From: Chryseobacterium luquanense
GTDB lineage: Bacteria; Bacteroidota; Bacteroidia; Flavobacteriales; Weeksellaceae
Reading direction: 5' to 3'
Assembly (NCBI RefSeq): GCF_026460945.1
Contig: NZ_JAOVZV010000003.1
Span: 372,001-436,000 of the forward strand
Length of the DNA: 64,000 nt
Under the pieces are notes generated by a model. The model was not told where the DNA came from, ran no database searches, and saw only the letters and a list, made by a program, of their open reading frames with translations. Below, one piece after another: positions 32,676 to 43,000 of this stretch (its first letter is position 1; each line of letters begins with the position of its first letter). The translations under genes were made by a program, and so were the position numbers.

Positions 32676-32754
32676 CTAGGGTAATGTTTCAGAAATGTTG
32701 GTATCCTTTATTAACAAGACATCCCAAAGAAATCAATTAAAAACCAATCAAAAA

Positions 32755-32787
32755 GCGAGTAATCTTCATGATTACTCGTTTTGTTTT
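32755..32787 (+). terminator. terminator upstream of the IS1 transposase
   Basis: CGAGTAATC / GATTACTCG 9-bp perfect stem with a 5-nt loop and TTTTGTTTT tail. Confidence 0.8.
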
Positions 32788-32806
32788 ATAAATAAAAAGT
32801 ACAAAT

Positions 32807-33493
32807 ATGAAAGTAGAGAATTACTCATGTTCCAAATGTGTTGGTGATATTTCTGAGTTTATAAAGTATGGTAAAACTTGTAAAGGGAAACAACGATATC
32901 AATGTAAAAGATGTAAAGCAACAAGTGTACTTCATTTTAGATACAAGGCTTATAAGAGAAATATCAACCGCAAAATTATTCTTTTTACAAAAGAAGGTTT
33001 AGGAATTAGAAGCATTGCAAGGGTATTAAAAATATCAACAACCACTCTGCTCAAAAGAATTATTGAAATTGCAGGTGAAATTAAAATGCCCATCATAAAG
33101 CTTAATCAATCTTATGAATTAGACGAAATGAGAATTTTTATAAGAAAGAAAAGCAATCCGATTTGGTTGGTTTATGCAATTGATAAAATAACTAAACAAG
33201 TCGCAAGTTTTTATATTGGTAAAAGAAATAACAAAACACTTAATGCAGTTGTAAAAACTTTGCTCAATTCAAATCCTGAAAAAAATTATACCGATAAACT
33301 CAGAAATTATCAATATTTAATTCCAAAAGAAATTCACAGCACAAAAAGATTTGAAACCAATGGAATTGAAAGAAAAAATCTCAATTTGAGAACTCATCTG
33401 AAAAGATTGAATAGAAAGACTATTTGTTTCAGCCGAAGTACAGCCGTTCTAAGTTCTATTTTAAAAATATATTTTTGGTCGGGCTTTTCTTGA
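32807..33493 (+). CDS. IS1-family transposase, single-frame InsAB-type
   Basis: DDE-type transposase of 228 aa, full length for the unfused-frame IS1 group. The N-terminus has a zinc-finger pair (CSKC near residue 8, CKRC near residue 35), then an HTH region (GIRSIARVLKISTTTLLKRI). Catalytic motifs fit IS1 InsB: Asp in YELDEMRIFI, VYAIDKITKQVASFYIGKR, Asp in YTDKLRNYQYL and Glu in NGIERKNLNLRTHLKRLNRKT (compare IERHNLNLRQHL). No frameshift is needed, unlike IS1 of enterobacteria. It may still be active, but the right end of the element was not found. Confidence 0.85.
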   Translation: MKVENYSCSKCVGDISEFIKYGKTCKGKQRYQCKRCKATSVLHFRYKAYKRNINRKIILFTKEGLGIRSIARVLKISTTTLLKRIIEIAGEIKMPIIKLNQSYELDEMRIFIRKKSNPIWLVYAIDKITKQVASFYIGKRNNKTLNAVVKTLLNSNPEKNYTDKLRNYQYLIPKEIHSTKRFETNGIERKNLNLRTHLKRLNRKTICFSRSTAVLSSILKIYFWSGFS

Positions 33494-33577
33494 GCTTAGA
33501 GTCTATGTAAGATAGGTTTACAAATATTCTTTATATTTTAATATTTTATTTTCAACCCTTATATATTGAAAACCAAC

Positions 33578-34252
33578 CTATTCTCCAATCCATCCCAAGT
33601 AAATACAAACCGGCATCATCGCCATAATAAATGGCACGACATAGGAAAATACAGTTCCCGAAAACAATATTAAAGAATTATATTTCTGATGATTCATACC
33701 CAAAGACTGAAAAGCACTTTTGAAGCCATGAAGCAAATGCCAAAACAATAAGAAACAACCAAACACATACAAAAGAACCTGAAGCGGATTCTGAAATTTC
33801 TCAAGCATCATTTCATAAAGTGGAAGCTCTTCACCATGAACAAACTGATTCGTTCGGTTGGGAATCCAAAAGTTGGACGTATGAATGATTAAAAATAAAA
33901 GTAACAAAGTTCCCAATAACACCATACTTCGGCTGTACCAAGTGCTGTTTTGTGAAGATTTACTAATGGCATAACCTACAGGTCTTGCTTTCTTATTCTG
34001 CCACCAAATCATTAATCCCTGAATGATATGAACCAGAAAACCAATAATCAGAAAAATCTCAATAGTCCGGATAACCGGATTGGTACCCATAAAATGGGCA
34101 CCAATATTAAAAGTCTCTCCTCCATCGTTGAAAAATATCAAAGCGTTAACTCCGCAATGCACTATCAGAAAACTGATGAGAAACAAACCCGTCGCTGCAA
34201 TTACAACTTTTCTACCGATAGAACTTGTCAAAAAACCTCTGAATCCGTTCAT
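33578..34252 (-). CDS. sdhC: succinate dehydrogenase cytochrome b subunit (SdhC-type)
   Basis: Membrane anchor of a Bacteroidetes B-type succinate:menaquinone oxidoreductase. The 224-aa protein has five transmembrane helices and candidate heme-b histidines in LIVHCGVNALIFF, FLVHIIQGLMIW, FLIIHTSNFWIP and LLFWHLLHGFKSAF; the N-terminus FLTSSIGRKVVIAATGLFLISF is family-typical. In related genomes sdhC is followed by sdhA and sdhB; here the 3' side runs straight into the IS1/Rhs island, so those partners are missing from this locus. It starts 9 nt after the SDR gene stop and is probably co-transcribed with it. Confidence 0.85.
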   Translation of the reverse strand: MNGFRGFLTSSIGRKVVIAATGLFLISFLIVHCGVNALIFFNDGGETFNIGAHFMGTNPVIRTIEIFLIIGFLVHIIQGLMIWWQNKKARPVGYAISKSSQNSTWYSRSMVLLGTLLLLFLIIHTSNFWIPNRTNQFVHGEELPLYEMMLEKFQNPLQVLLYVFGCFLLFWHLLHGFKSAFQSLGMNHQKYNSLILFSGTVFSYVVPFIMAMMPVCIYLGWIGE

Positions 34253-34261
34253 AGTGAAAGT

Positions 34262-35014
34262 TTATCTTTGGTTTTGAGGATTAGAAATCCAGTCTTCGTA
34301 TCTAATCTTACTTTCAAAAACCGCTTTTTCAGGTATTAAGGTATCATTTTCCAAAACGGCACCGAAGTAAGGAGCATTTTTTTCAATAGTAATATTTGAC
34401 GGACGCTGCATTACATTCAGGTAATTTTCAACCCAATTGTTCATTGGCATTTTTTCAGGACCTGCAATTTCAGCAATTCCAAATTTTGGTTTTTCTTCTA
34501 CTGTTTTTGCTAAAAATGCGGCAACTTCTGAGCTTGCAATCGGCTGTACCAAAGCATCAGTTACAAACATTCCGTTTTCTTTTACACTTGAAGCTGCAAC
34601 ACCTCCTGCAAATTCAAAAAACTGTGTTGCATGAACGATAGAATAAGGAACTGATGACTCTCCGATAAGTTTTTCCTGAACTTGTTTTGCTCTGAAATAA
34701 CCACTTTCGCTTAGTTTTTGAGTTCCTACAACCGATAAAGCGATATGGTGTTTTACATTTGCTTTTTGTTCGGCTTCCAAAAGATTAGTTGTAGAAGTTC
34801 TGAAAAAATTCATCACATCATCGTCCGCAAAAGATGGCGAGTTTGAAACATCTACCACAACATCCGTATTTTCAAGAGCTTCATCCAAACCTTCACCTGT
34901 TAAAGTATTCACACCTGTATTAGGTGATGCAGCGATAACTTCATGTTGATTTTTCAAAAGATTCGTCAGTTGAGAACCGATAAGACCACTACCACCGATA
35001 ATTACTATTTTCAT
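34262..35014 (-). CDS. NmrA/SDR-family NAD(P)-binding oxidoreductase
   Basis: An atypical short-chain dehydrogenase of 250 aa. The Rossmann loop GGSGLIGSQL is at residues 7-16, followed by VVVDVSNSPSFADDDVMNFF and VKHHIALSVVGTQKLSESGYFRAKQVQEKL (substrate-site region with the Tyr/Lys-like pair), then PYSIVHATQFFEF, which is typical of NmrA-like and quinone-oxidoreductase-like members. Substrate unknown. It lies between a Crp-like gene and sdhC, all on the minus strand. Confidence 0.82.
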   Translation of the reverse strand: MKIVIIGGSGLIGSQLTNLLKNQHEVIAASPNTGVNTLTGEGLDEALENTDVVVDVSNSPSFADDDVMNFFRTSTTNLLEAEQKANVKHHIALSVVGTQKLSESGYFRAKQVQEKLIGESSVPYSIVHATQFFEFAGGVAASSVKENGMFVTDALVQPIASSEVAAFLAKTVEEKPKFGIAEIAGPEKMPMNNWVENYLNVMQRPSNITIEKNAPYFGAVLENDTLIPEKAVFESKIRYEDWISNPQNQR

Positions 35015-35081
35015 TGTTTTAATTTTTATTAATTACTAAAACAAAGGTCATAAACTTCATTCTGAAAAATCTTAAACTGGT

Positions 35082-35657
35082 TTAAGAACGAAAATTTTGA
35101 TTTAAAACATCCAATTCATCTAGTGAAATTCCAATGTAGGAAGCAAAAATTTCATCCGGAAAACGTTTTACCAAATCAGGATAGTGAGTGCAGAAATAAT
35201 AGTGAAAATCTTTTTTACTGACCGTCGCAAAAGTTTTCTGTTTCAACAATGAAGCACCATAAGCTCTCATGTGAACCTTATTAAAATAAATTCCCATAAA
35301 CGGAAAATCAAGTAACAACTGTTCGAATTTTTCCTTTTCAATCATTAAAACTTCGGTATCTTCTAAAGTCGCAATATTAAATTGAGCTTCAGGATTACCT
35401 AAGAAAGCATTGTATTCTGTCACCCACCAATTTTCAATGGCAAAATGAATTGTGTTCTTCTTTCCGGAATTATCCGTAAAATAAATCTGCATACAACCTT
35501 TTAAAACAAAGTAAAAACAATCTACTTTACTTCCTTCATTAATCACAATATGATTTTTAGGAAAACTCTGTTTTTCAAAATAATGAAGCACTTTTTCAAC
35601 TTCACTTTCAAAGGCTGGAATTAATGTTACAATATGTTGATACAATTGATTAGGCAT
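35082..35657 (-). CDS. Crp/Fnr-family protein
   Basis: The 191-aa protein has a complete N-terminal cyclic-nucleotide-binding-like beta roll (KNHIVINEGSKVDCFYFVLKGCMQIYF, then FAIENWWVTEYNAFLGNPEAQFNIATLEDTEVLMI) and a dimerisation helix (FPFMGIYFNKVHMRAYGASLL). The C-terminal HTH is degenerate: where family members read YIASYLGIT...LSRIR, this one has EIFASYIGISLDELDVLNQNF. DNA binding is therefore uncertain. It is 67 nt upstream of the SDR gene on the same strand and may regulate the SDR-sdhC pair. Confidence 0.82.
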   Translation of the reverse strand: MPNQLYQHIVTLIPAFESEVEKVLHYFEKQSFPKNHIVINEGSKVDCFYFVLKGCMQIYFTDNSGKKNTIHFAIENWWVTEYNAFLGNPEAQFNIATLEDTEVLMIEKEKFEQLLLDFPFMGIYFNKVHMRAYGASLLKQKTFATVSKKDFHYYFCTHYPDLVKRFPDEIFASYIGISLDELDVLNQNFRS

Positions 35658-35807
35658 GGTTTATAGTTTTATACAAGATACGTTTTCTTCAGATTAATAA
35701 TCTTATTGTATGATAAAAAACATTTAGAATCATTCAAAATAATTAAATTTTAACTTTACAACAAGATCTTTTTTAACTATTTTTACTCAATAATTTATAA
35801 ATAACTT

Positions 35808-36293
35808 ATGAAAAAAATAGTACTTGCCGGAATCATTACTTTTGGAGGATTTCTAACAGCAAATGCACAGTGTAAAACAGTTTCTACACTTACAGAAAAT
35901 TTTGATACTTGGAAAGACATCGACAAATGTTGGACTGCTCAACCTGGAAAAGCAATGCTTTACGCAAAGGATAAAAAAGTAACTTTTTATTCGATGATGA
36001 GTCCAAAAGAAAATATGGTTTTGGTGACTCCAAAAGTTAAAGCAGGAAACTACACATTATCTTTTGATATTTCAGACAACGGAGGAGAAACTACACTTGA
36101 AATATTGTCCGTTAACAATCCAGCCGATACAAAATCCTATGCTTCTATTGTGAAAGCTTCAAAAATAACAGGCGATAAAAAAACAATCAATATTTCTTTG
36201 AAAAAAGATGCAAGTTTAGGTTTAAAAGTTATGTTAAATGGTATTCATCAAGCTGTTTATGTAGACAACTTGTCTTTGAAGCCTAAGAAATAA
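35808..36293 (+). CDS. small secreted protein, 161 aa
   Basis: Signal peptide KKIVLAGIITFGGFLTANAQ, then a beta-rich domain with features of the cleaved-adhesin/choice-of-anchor type (TLTENFDTWKDIDKCWTAQPG, YTLSFDISDNGGETTLEILSV, ending HQAVYVDNLSLKPKK). There is no T9SS sorting domain, so it probably stays in the periplasm or is released. Two cysteines (CKTV and KCW) could form a disulfide. Function unknown; monocistronic with its own terminator. Confidence 0.7.
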   Translation: MKKIVLAGIITFGGFLTANAQCKTVSTLTENFDTWKDIDKCWTAQPGKAMLYAKDKKVTFYSMMSPKENMVLVTPKVKAGNYTLSFDISDNGGETTLEILSVNNPADTKSYASIVKASKITGDKKTINISLKKDASLGLKVMLNGIHQAVYVDNLSLKPKK

Positions 36294-36324
36294 GTACCAA
36301 TTTTTTTTGGAAGACAGATAAAAC

Positions 36325-36354
36325 AAAACCGTTATTATTTAATAACGGTTTTTC
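36325..36354 (+). terminator. rho-independent terminator
   Basis: AAAACCGTTATT / AATAACGGTTTT stem with a 4-nt loop and continuing T-rich tail, after the small secreted-protein gene. Confidence 0.85.
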
Positions 36355-36448
36355 TTTTAAACAATAATATTTTCAAAATATTCATTGCTTCTTATTCTCC
36401 TTTAAAATCCTTTTTTCATACCTTTACCTTTACAATTTTTTTCAGATT

Positions 36449-38749
36449 TTGTCGCAGCTTTACAAAGAAGATAGTCCGTTTCAGGTATTTATTTCGTTCA
36501 AAAAATATTTGGATGTGTTAGAGCATATTCGATATAATGACCGTTTAGAATATCGTGCAAACTATGCCGAGTCCTTAATCGAAAAAACGAAAAACTTCAA
36601 AGAACTTCGAGATGGTTTTCAGGATCTTTCGCTGCTCGAAAAACACGAAGACCTCATCAGACTTTTATTGGCAGACCTTTTTCCGACAGGTTTAACTAAA
36701 AATGAGATTAAGGCGGCAAGTATTCCGTTAGCAAATATTACCTTCAATTACACCGAAAGATTTAAAAATATTTTAGCCGATGCAGGAACCGACTTCGAAA
36801 TAAGGTTCAGGGAAGTGGATGAAGATGAGTTTTATATTTTCTGCTGTTGTCTTATTTTGCAGGTACATTTTAGTGCAGATTTACGCGCAACACTCCCACT
36901 CTACTATGACATTCCGAATAAAGAAGGAATTATTAAACATTATAAAATCACAGTAAACTCAGATTTTACAGATGTTTATCCTGATAAAGATACCAAAATT
37001 CCCGACCAAGATACTGTTACAATGTTGTTGGAAAACATCGACGACATTAGACTTTGGAAAAAATATTTTCCACCTCAGTCATGGATTTTGAGCGGATTTG
37101 CCATTATTTCTCTTATTGATTGTACTTCTGAAGTGGCTTTATCAGATTTGAAATCAACACTTATCAAAGTTGATCTTGAAAATCCAGCACCAGATGAAAA
37201 TTTAAAGGAGATATTTAAATCTTATTTCGATGTTCCCGAGTTGAATTTTGGTTTAATGCTTTTCAATCAAAAAGATAAAAAACTCGAAACGCTTCCCATT
37301 TATGAAAATGTATTCACCAGTCATATTCTCGATTTTTGGTTGAATACTTTCGATGAAGAAGTAAGAAAAACTGCTTTTGAAAACATCAACTACAATTCAA
37401 AACCTATTGTCATTTCAGACATTGATAAGCTTGATGAAGAAGTGAAAAAAATGCCTTCTTTTGACATTTTAAAAAATACAGAAATCCGTAGCTTTATGGT
37501 TATTCCAATTATGAAAGATGGCGAATTGTTGGCAATTATGGAGTTTACTTCAGCAATAGCGAACAGTTTAAATGGTTTAAAACTAAAGAAATTGGAATCT
37601 TTCAGCGACATGATTCTATTTTCACTCAACCGTTTCAGTTTTGAAAGAAATAATCAGATTGAAGCGATTATCCAGCGTGAATATACTTCCATCCACGATT
37701 CTGTAGTTTGGAAATTCAGAAATGAAGCCGAAAAATATTTCAATGCTTTTTTATCAAAGAAAATTTATACTTTAAAGCAGATTTCATTTAAAAATCTAAC
37801 CCCTCTTTTTGGTTTTTCAGACATTAGAGCTTCTTCAGAAAAACGTTTTAATCTGATGAAAGTTGACCTGAATCATCAATTGGAATGTCTTCATCATATT
37901 CTAACTTCCATTAATTCAGATTCAGAAAAATATCTTTTAGCCTTAGAAATTTTTGAAAATGAACTTAATAATGAAATAAAAGCCGATACCGAACAAAGAT
38001 TTCAGCGACTTCTCCGTGAAGAAATTCATCCTTATCTTCAAGGAAAACTGGAAACCAATGCAACGGAAGAAGTAAAAAATAAAATTAAAAACTATACTTC
38101 GCAAATTACTTTACAAAACCAGCTTTTTTATAATCAACGCCGTAGTTTAGATGAATCAATTACTTTGGTGAACAGAAAATTGGCGGATGTTTTAGACAAA
38201 AGTCAGGTTGAAGCTCAGGAAATTTTTCCTCATTATTATGAAAGGTTTAAATCTGATGGCGTAGAACATAATTTGTATATCGGACAAAACATTTCGCCCG
38301 ATGCCGATTATTCGCAAAAAGATGTGCATCAGCTTAGATTTTGGCAGTTGGAAACCATTTGCAATATGGAACTTGAGTTTCAGAAATTTAAGCAAAATCT
38401 GCCCGTTCCTTTAGATATTGCTTCGTTGATTTTTGTTTATAATGAAAAACTCGACATTCGTTTCCGAATGGATGAAAAACGTTTTGACATTGATGGCGCT
38501 CATAATTCTTATTATGAAATCATCAAAAAACGAATTGACAAAGCGCATATAAAAAATTCAGACGAGAGAATTACCTGTCCCGGAAAAATCGTGATTGTTT
38601 ATTTCGGTTTAGAAAATCAGAAAGAATATCTTCAGTATATCAATACACTTCAGAAAAAAGGTCTTCTTAAAAATGATGTTGAATTCTTAAAAGTTGAAGA
38701 TTTACAGGGTATTTCAGGACTGTTGGCGATAAGAGTTTCTTTGGCTTAA
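36449..38749 (+). CDS. GAF-domain-containing cytoplasmic protein, 766 aa
   Basis: Large soluble protein with no signal or membrane segment. An N-terminal helical region (residues 1-230) is followed by a GAF-like domain (about 255-400) with LNFGLMLFNQKDKKLETLP, EIRSFMVIPIMKDGELLAIMEFTS and the closing helix LESFSDMILFSLNRFSFERN. The rest (about 400-766) is long helices and a final alpha/beta part (IVIVYFGLENQKEYLQYIN). No kinase, cyclase or phosphodiesterase motif is seen. The start codon is TTG at 36449, as no ATG is available near the conserved beginning. Function unknown. Confidence 0.7.
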   Translation: MSQLYKEDSPFQVFISFKKYLDVLEHIRYNDRLEYRANYAESLIEKTKNFKELRDGFQDLSLLEKHEDLIRLLLADLFPTGLTKNEIKAASIPLANITFNYTERFKNILADAGTDFEIRFREVDEDEFYIFCCCLILQVHFSADLRATLPLYYDIPNKEGIIKHYKITVNSDFTDVYPDKDTKIPDQDTVTMLLENIDDIRLWKKYFPPQSWILSGFAIISLIDCTSEVALSDLKSTLIKVDLENPAPDENLKEIFKSYFDVPELNFGLMLFNQKDKKLETLPIYENVFTSHILDFWLNTFDEEVRKTAFENINYNSKPIVISDIDKLDEEVKKMPSFDILKNTEIRSFMVIPIMKDGELLAIMEFTSAIANSLNGLKLKKLESFSDMILFSLNRFSFERNNQIEAIIQREYTSIHDSVVWKFRNEAEKYFNAFLSKKIYTLKQISFKNLTPLFGFSDIRASSEKRFNLMKVDLNHQLECLHHILTSINSDSEKYLLALEIFENELNNEIKADTEQRFQRLLREEIHPYLQGKLETNATEEVKNKIKNYTSQITLQNQLFYNQRRSLDESITLVNRKLADVLDKSQVEAQEIFPHYYERFKSDGVEHNLYIGQNISPDADYSQKDVHQLRFWQLETICNMELEFQKFKQNLPVPLDIASLIFVYNEKLDIRFRMDEKRFDIDGAHNSYYEIIKKRIDKAHIKNSDERITCPGKIVIVYFGLENQKEYLQYINTLQKKGLLKNDVEFLKVEDLQGISGLLAIRVSLA

Positions 38750-38901
38750 AATGTCTTATTTAATTTAATAATTTCAAAACAAAGCATAATTAACAACTTC
38801 AACTTTATTTTGTTGCTCACATGAACAAATCTGTGTATAAAGTAGAATGACCTTAAATATTTCGCTTTTTTAGAAGCGCTATGTTAAAATATTTCAAATA
38901 A

Positions 38902-40071
38902 TTACAATGTCAGAAACGCATACGCAAAAGACAGCACAGAGATCACAATTCCTGCCATAAAAATCTGATACGTAATCGAAAGAAGTTTATATTTTCTGTC
39001 TAAAACTTTGCCTAAAAAGTACAAATCTTTCGTCATTGAATCATAAATATAGTCACGGTCTTTGATTAAATCATGCATCGAACCCAAATAATCATCAAAT
39101 TTCATCTGATGAAAATTACCAAAGAATAAAAGATTAACTTTTCGGTCTGCCACATCCTGTTTGGTAAAATTCACTTTCGTCACATTCGGTTTTGTCGAAA
39201 GAATGGCAAAAATAATCGTCAGAACACTTGATATCAAAAGGAAAAATGTAGGAATAATCAAATGCGTATTTTTCGGAGCGTCTAATTTGGGAACCAAAAC
39301 AGAAAGACAAACTGAAATAATAATTGCATTTACTGAAAGCAAAATATTCGCCTTGCTGTCTGCGATATCGCTTAATCTGGTATGATTATTCAACGTCACT
39401 CTGAACAAAGTATCAACACTTCTATCCGATTTTTGATCTTTTTTATCAGATTTATCCAAATCTTTCTTTGGCTTATCTTCTTTATCAAGCTTTTTTTCAA
39501 GCTTTTTCACATTCTTCATTTTAAGAGGCTCCCAATTTTCTTTGGCGTAATCTGTGAAATATTTATGCTTATTTTTAAGAAAATCCACATTCATCACATT
39601 CCATTCGTCATTTGAGAAGCACATTCCACCCGTTAATTCCCATTCTTTACGCAAAGCTTCCGCAGAATCATTGTAAAACGGACTTGCAAAATGACTGAAA
39701 TCTGCATCTTTCATGATTTCCTCCAAAAGTCCTTGAGGCTGATGATATTTTTCCGTTGCCAAAATCAGTTTTGAAACTTCATCGATGTATTCGTCAGAAA
39801 AATTATCTTTCTTCAGAAATTCTTTCATGATGACCGTACTCCGTTGTTCATGACCTTCCGCATTGCAATCTGTAAATCCAACATCATGAAACCACAATGC
39901 AAGCAAAACTTTTTCTCTGTCAACTTCAGACAAATTGGTATGCTTTATGATTTCATCTGCTTTTTGAACAGCATATGTGGTATGAATAAAATTATGATAA
40001 AAGTAAACAGAAGATAGTTTATCTTTGAATAAGTTTTCAACATAATTTTTAGCTTTGTCTAAGATGTTCAT
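38902..40071 (-). CDS. HD phosphohydrolase fused to a DUF5706 (Pycsar-effector-type) membrane domain
   Basis: 389 aa. The N-terminal HD domain (about 20-165) has a His in YFYHNFIHTTYAV, the HD pair in LWFHDVGF and the Asp in MKDADFSHFA. A Lys-rich linker (about 180-220) leads to the DUF5706 domain: LNNHTRLSDIADSKANILLSVNAIIISV is the family hallmark, followed by two membrane helices and a final one (MAGIVISVLSFAYAFLTL). DUF5706 is the membrane effector of Pycsar anti-phage systems, activated by cyclic pyrimidine nucleotides. No pyrimidine cyclase gene is in the window. The frame opens two codons earlier with TTG-GTG; the ATG at 40071 is taken. Divergent from the next gene. Confidence 0.85.
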   Translation of the reverse strand: MNILDKAKNYVENLFKDKLSSVYFYHNFIHTTYAVQKADEIIKHTNLSEVDREKVLLALWFHDVGFTDCNAEGHEQRSTVIMKEFLKKDNFSDEYIDEVSKLILATEKYHQPQGLLEEIMKDADFSHFASPFYNDSAEALRKEWELTGGMCFSNDEWNVMNVDFLKNKHKYFTDYAKENWEPLKMKNVKKLEKKLDKEDKPKKDLDKSDKKDQKSDRSVDTLFRVTLNNHTRLSDIADSKANILLSVNAIIISVCLSVLVPKLDAPKNTHLIIPTFFLLISSVLTIIFAILSTKPNVTKVNFTKQDVADRKVNLLFFGNFHQMKFDDYLGSMHDLIKDRDYIYDSMTKDLYFLGKVLDRKYKLLSITYQIFMAGIVISVLSFAYAFLTL

Positions 40072-40097
40072 CACCAAATTTTTCTTAATGTAAATGT

Positions 40098-43000
40098 ATG
40101 AATTTATCCTTTAAATCTTATTTAAAAAAAATATCACCGGCAGGAAAAACACTTTTCCTTTCAGGAATTCTTTTATCTTGTGCTACCTACAACGTAAAAA
40201 AGGGTAAAAACTTACATGAAGTACAAAAATCTGAACAAAAAGCAGAAAATGACTTCCAGATTTTCTTGGTTGGAGATGCCGGAAATGCTGAAGAAATGCA
40301 ATCTCAGCAAACTTTAGATTTTCTTAAAAACAAAATAGATTCTGCCAACAGTAATTCGATGCTGATCTTTTTGGGTGACAACATCTACCCTCTCGGAATG
40401 CCAAAAGAAAATGATAAAGAATATCCTTTAGCAAAAGAAAAAATGGAAAACCAATTGGCGATTACCAAAAACTTCAAAGGTAAGACGTTGGTTATTCCCG
40501 GAAATCACGATTGGTATCACGGTTTAGACGGATTAAAAGCTCAGGAAGAATTTGTGAAAACATATCTTAACGATAAGAAATCTTTCCTTCCTAAAAATTC
40601 CTGTCCGATTGATGATATTAATTTAACTAAAGACATTAAACTGATTGTTGTTGATTCTGAATGGGCATTAATTAATTGGGATAAACAACCGGGAATCAAT
40701 AAAGGTTGCGACATCAAAACCAGAGAAGATTTTTATACAGAATTCAAAGATTTAATTACAAAAAATCAGGATAAAAGAATCATTGTAGCACTTCACCATC
40801 CGGTAATCAGCTCGGGAGTTCATGCCGGATTTAATTCTGCTAAATCTCACCTTGCGGCTTTCAAAGGAAAAGTACCTGTTCCTGGAGTTGCAACTGTAAT
40901 CAATACGTTGAGAAGTTCTTCCGGAGCAAGTATGGAAGACATCAGCAACAAACATTACGCAGATTTTGCCAATAGACTGAAAAGTATTGTTCAGGATAAA
41001 GAAAATGTAATATTCGTGTCAGGTCACGATCATAATTTACAGTATCACGAAGACAGAAACATAAGACAAATCATCAGCGGAGCCGGCTCAAAGACTGATC
41101 CTTCAACCATTGTTGAGAAAACCGATTTCTCTTACGGCGGAAGCGGTTTTGCTATTTTAAATTTAAGAAAAGACCAAAGTTCAGACGTTGAATATTTTTC
41201 GACAAAGAATAATAAACTGGAAAAACTGACTCAGATTTCTGTCATTTCTAAACCGAATGTATTTGAAAATAATTTTCCAAGTTCAATTCCTGCAAGTTAC
41301 ACTTCAACAATTTATGCTGAAAAATTAACCCAAAAAGGAAAAGTTTATCGTTGGCTTTGGGGAGATCATTACAGAAAATATTACGCCCTTCCGATTGAGG
41401 CAAAAACAAAAGACCTTTCAGATATGAATCCTGGTTATTCGCCAGTCAGAGAAGGTGGCGGAAATCAATCGAACAGTCTTCGTCTGAGAACCAATGAAGG
41501 ACAGGAATTTGTCATGCGCGGAATTAAAAAAAGTGCAACCCGTTTTTTAAATGCTCAAGCTTTTAAGAAAAATGATTTTGGAAATGAATTAAACAACACT
41601 TTTCCGGAAAGATTTCTACTTGATTTTTATACTACCAATCACCCTTTTACAGGTTTTGCAGTCAATAATATGATTGATAAACTTGGAATTTTCCACAGCA
41701 ATCCTGAACTTTTTTATATTCCAAAACAAAAATCTTTAGGAAAGTACAATGAAAATTACGGTGACGAATTGTATATGATTGAAGAACGTTTTTCTTCTGA
41801 TTCTAAAACTCTGCAGTCATTAGATAACGCTTCAGATATTCTTTCGACTTCCGATGTGCTGAAAAATATGCGAAAAGACAGTAAATATTTTGTTGATCAA
41901 GATTTGTACATCAGAGCCAGAATTTTTGATATGCTGATCGGAGATTGGGACCGTCACGAAGACCAATGGAAATGGGCAGAATATAAAGTCGGAAACAAGA
42001 TTATTTACAAACCAATTCCGAGAGACAGAGATCAGGCTTTCAGCAATTATGACGGCGCTGCTTTCTATTTCATCATGAATATTCCGATGATTCGCCACAT
42101 GAAATCTTTCAAAGATGAAGTGAAAAATGTGCGATGGGTAAACATGGAGCCTTATCCGTTAGATTTGATTTTCTTAAAAGGCTCTACCGAAAAAAACTGG
42201 AGCGAACAAGCAAAATTTATTCAGCAAAATCTTACCAATGCAGATATTGATAATGCTTTTAAAAATCTTCCGAAAGAGGTTCAAGATGAAACAATTGCCG
42301 ATATTCAGAGAAAATTAAAGCTTAGAAAAGAAAAAATCGAAGCTAATGCAGTTGAATATTACAACATTCTTCAGGAAAAAGTGCCATTGGTAGGAACTTT
42401 AGATAAAGATAAATTTGTCATTATTAAAAATGAAAAATCAGTAGAAGTTAAACAATATAAAATCCATAAAAACAAATCGGAAGAACTCGTTTTTGAGAAA
42501 GTTTATGATGGTAAAAAAACAAAAGAACTTTGGATCTACGGTTTGGATGATGATGATATTTATGAAGTTTCGGGAGACGGAAAATCTAAGACTAATATTC
42601 GTCTAATCGGAGGTTACAATCATGATGTTTACAATGTTTCAAATGGTAGAAACGTGAAAATTTATGATTTTAAATCTCAAAAAAACACTTACGAAACAAA
42701 AGGAGCAACAAAACATATTTCAGATGATTACGATGTGAATACTTATAACTGGAAACATCCGAAATATAACTTTGTAGCAGGTTATCCGAATGCCAATTTT
42801 AATCCCGATGATGGGGTAATTTTAGGGATTGTTGCTAATTATACTGTAAATAATTTCATCCGTGACCGTTTTACTCAGAAACATAGTTTAAGTGCAAATC
42901 TATACACCGCAACAGGCGGATTCAATCTAGGATATAAAGGAATTTTCAAAAAAGCAGCTTTCGGTTGGGACGCAGGAATTGATGCAACTTACACAACTCC

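Larger units (their letters stand above)
32680..33520 (+). mobile_element. IS1-family insertion sequence, right end not identified
   Basis: Begins with an IS1-type terminus (GGTAATGTTTCAGAAATG), followed by a terminator hairpin (32755-32787) that would shield the transposase from outside transcription, then the transposase gene. I find no matching inverted repeat (expected ...CATTACC) between the transposase stop at 33493 and the sdhC stop at 33578, so the right boundary given is approximate and the element may be truncated. Confidence 0.6.
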
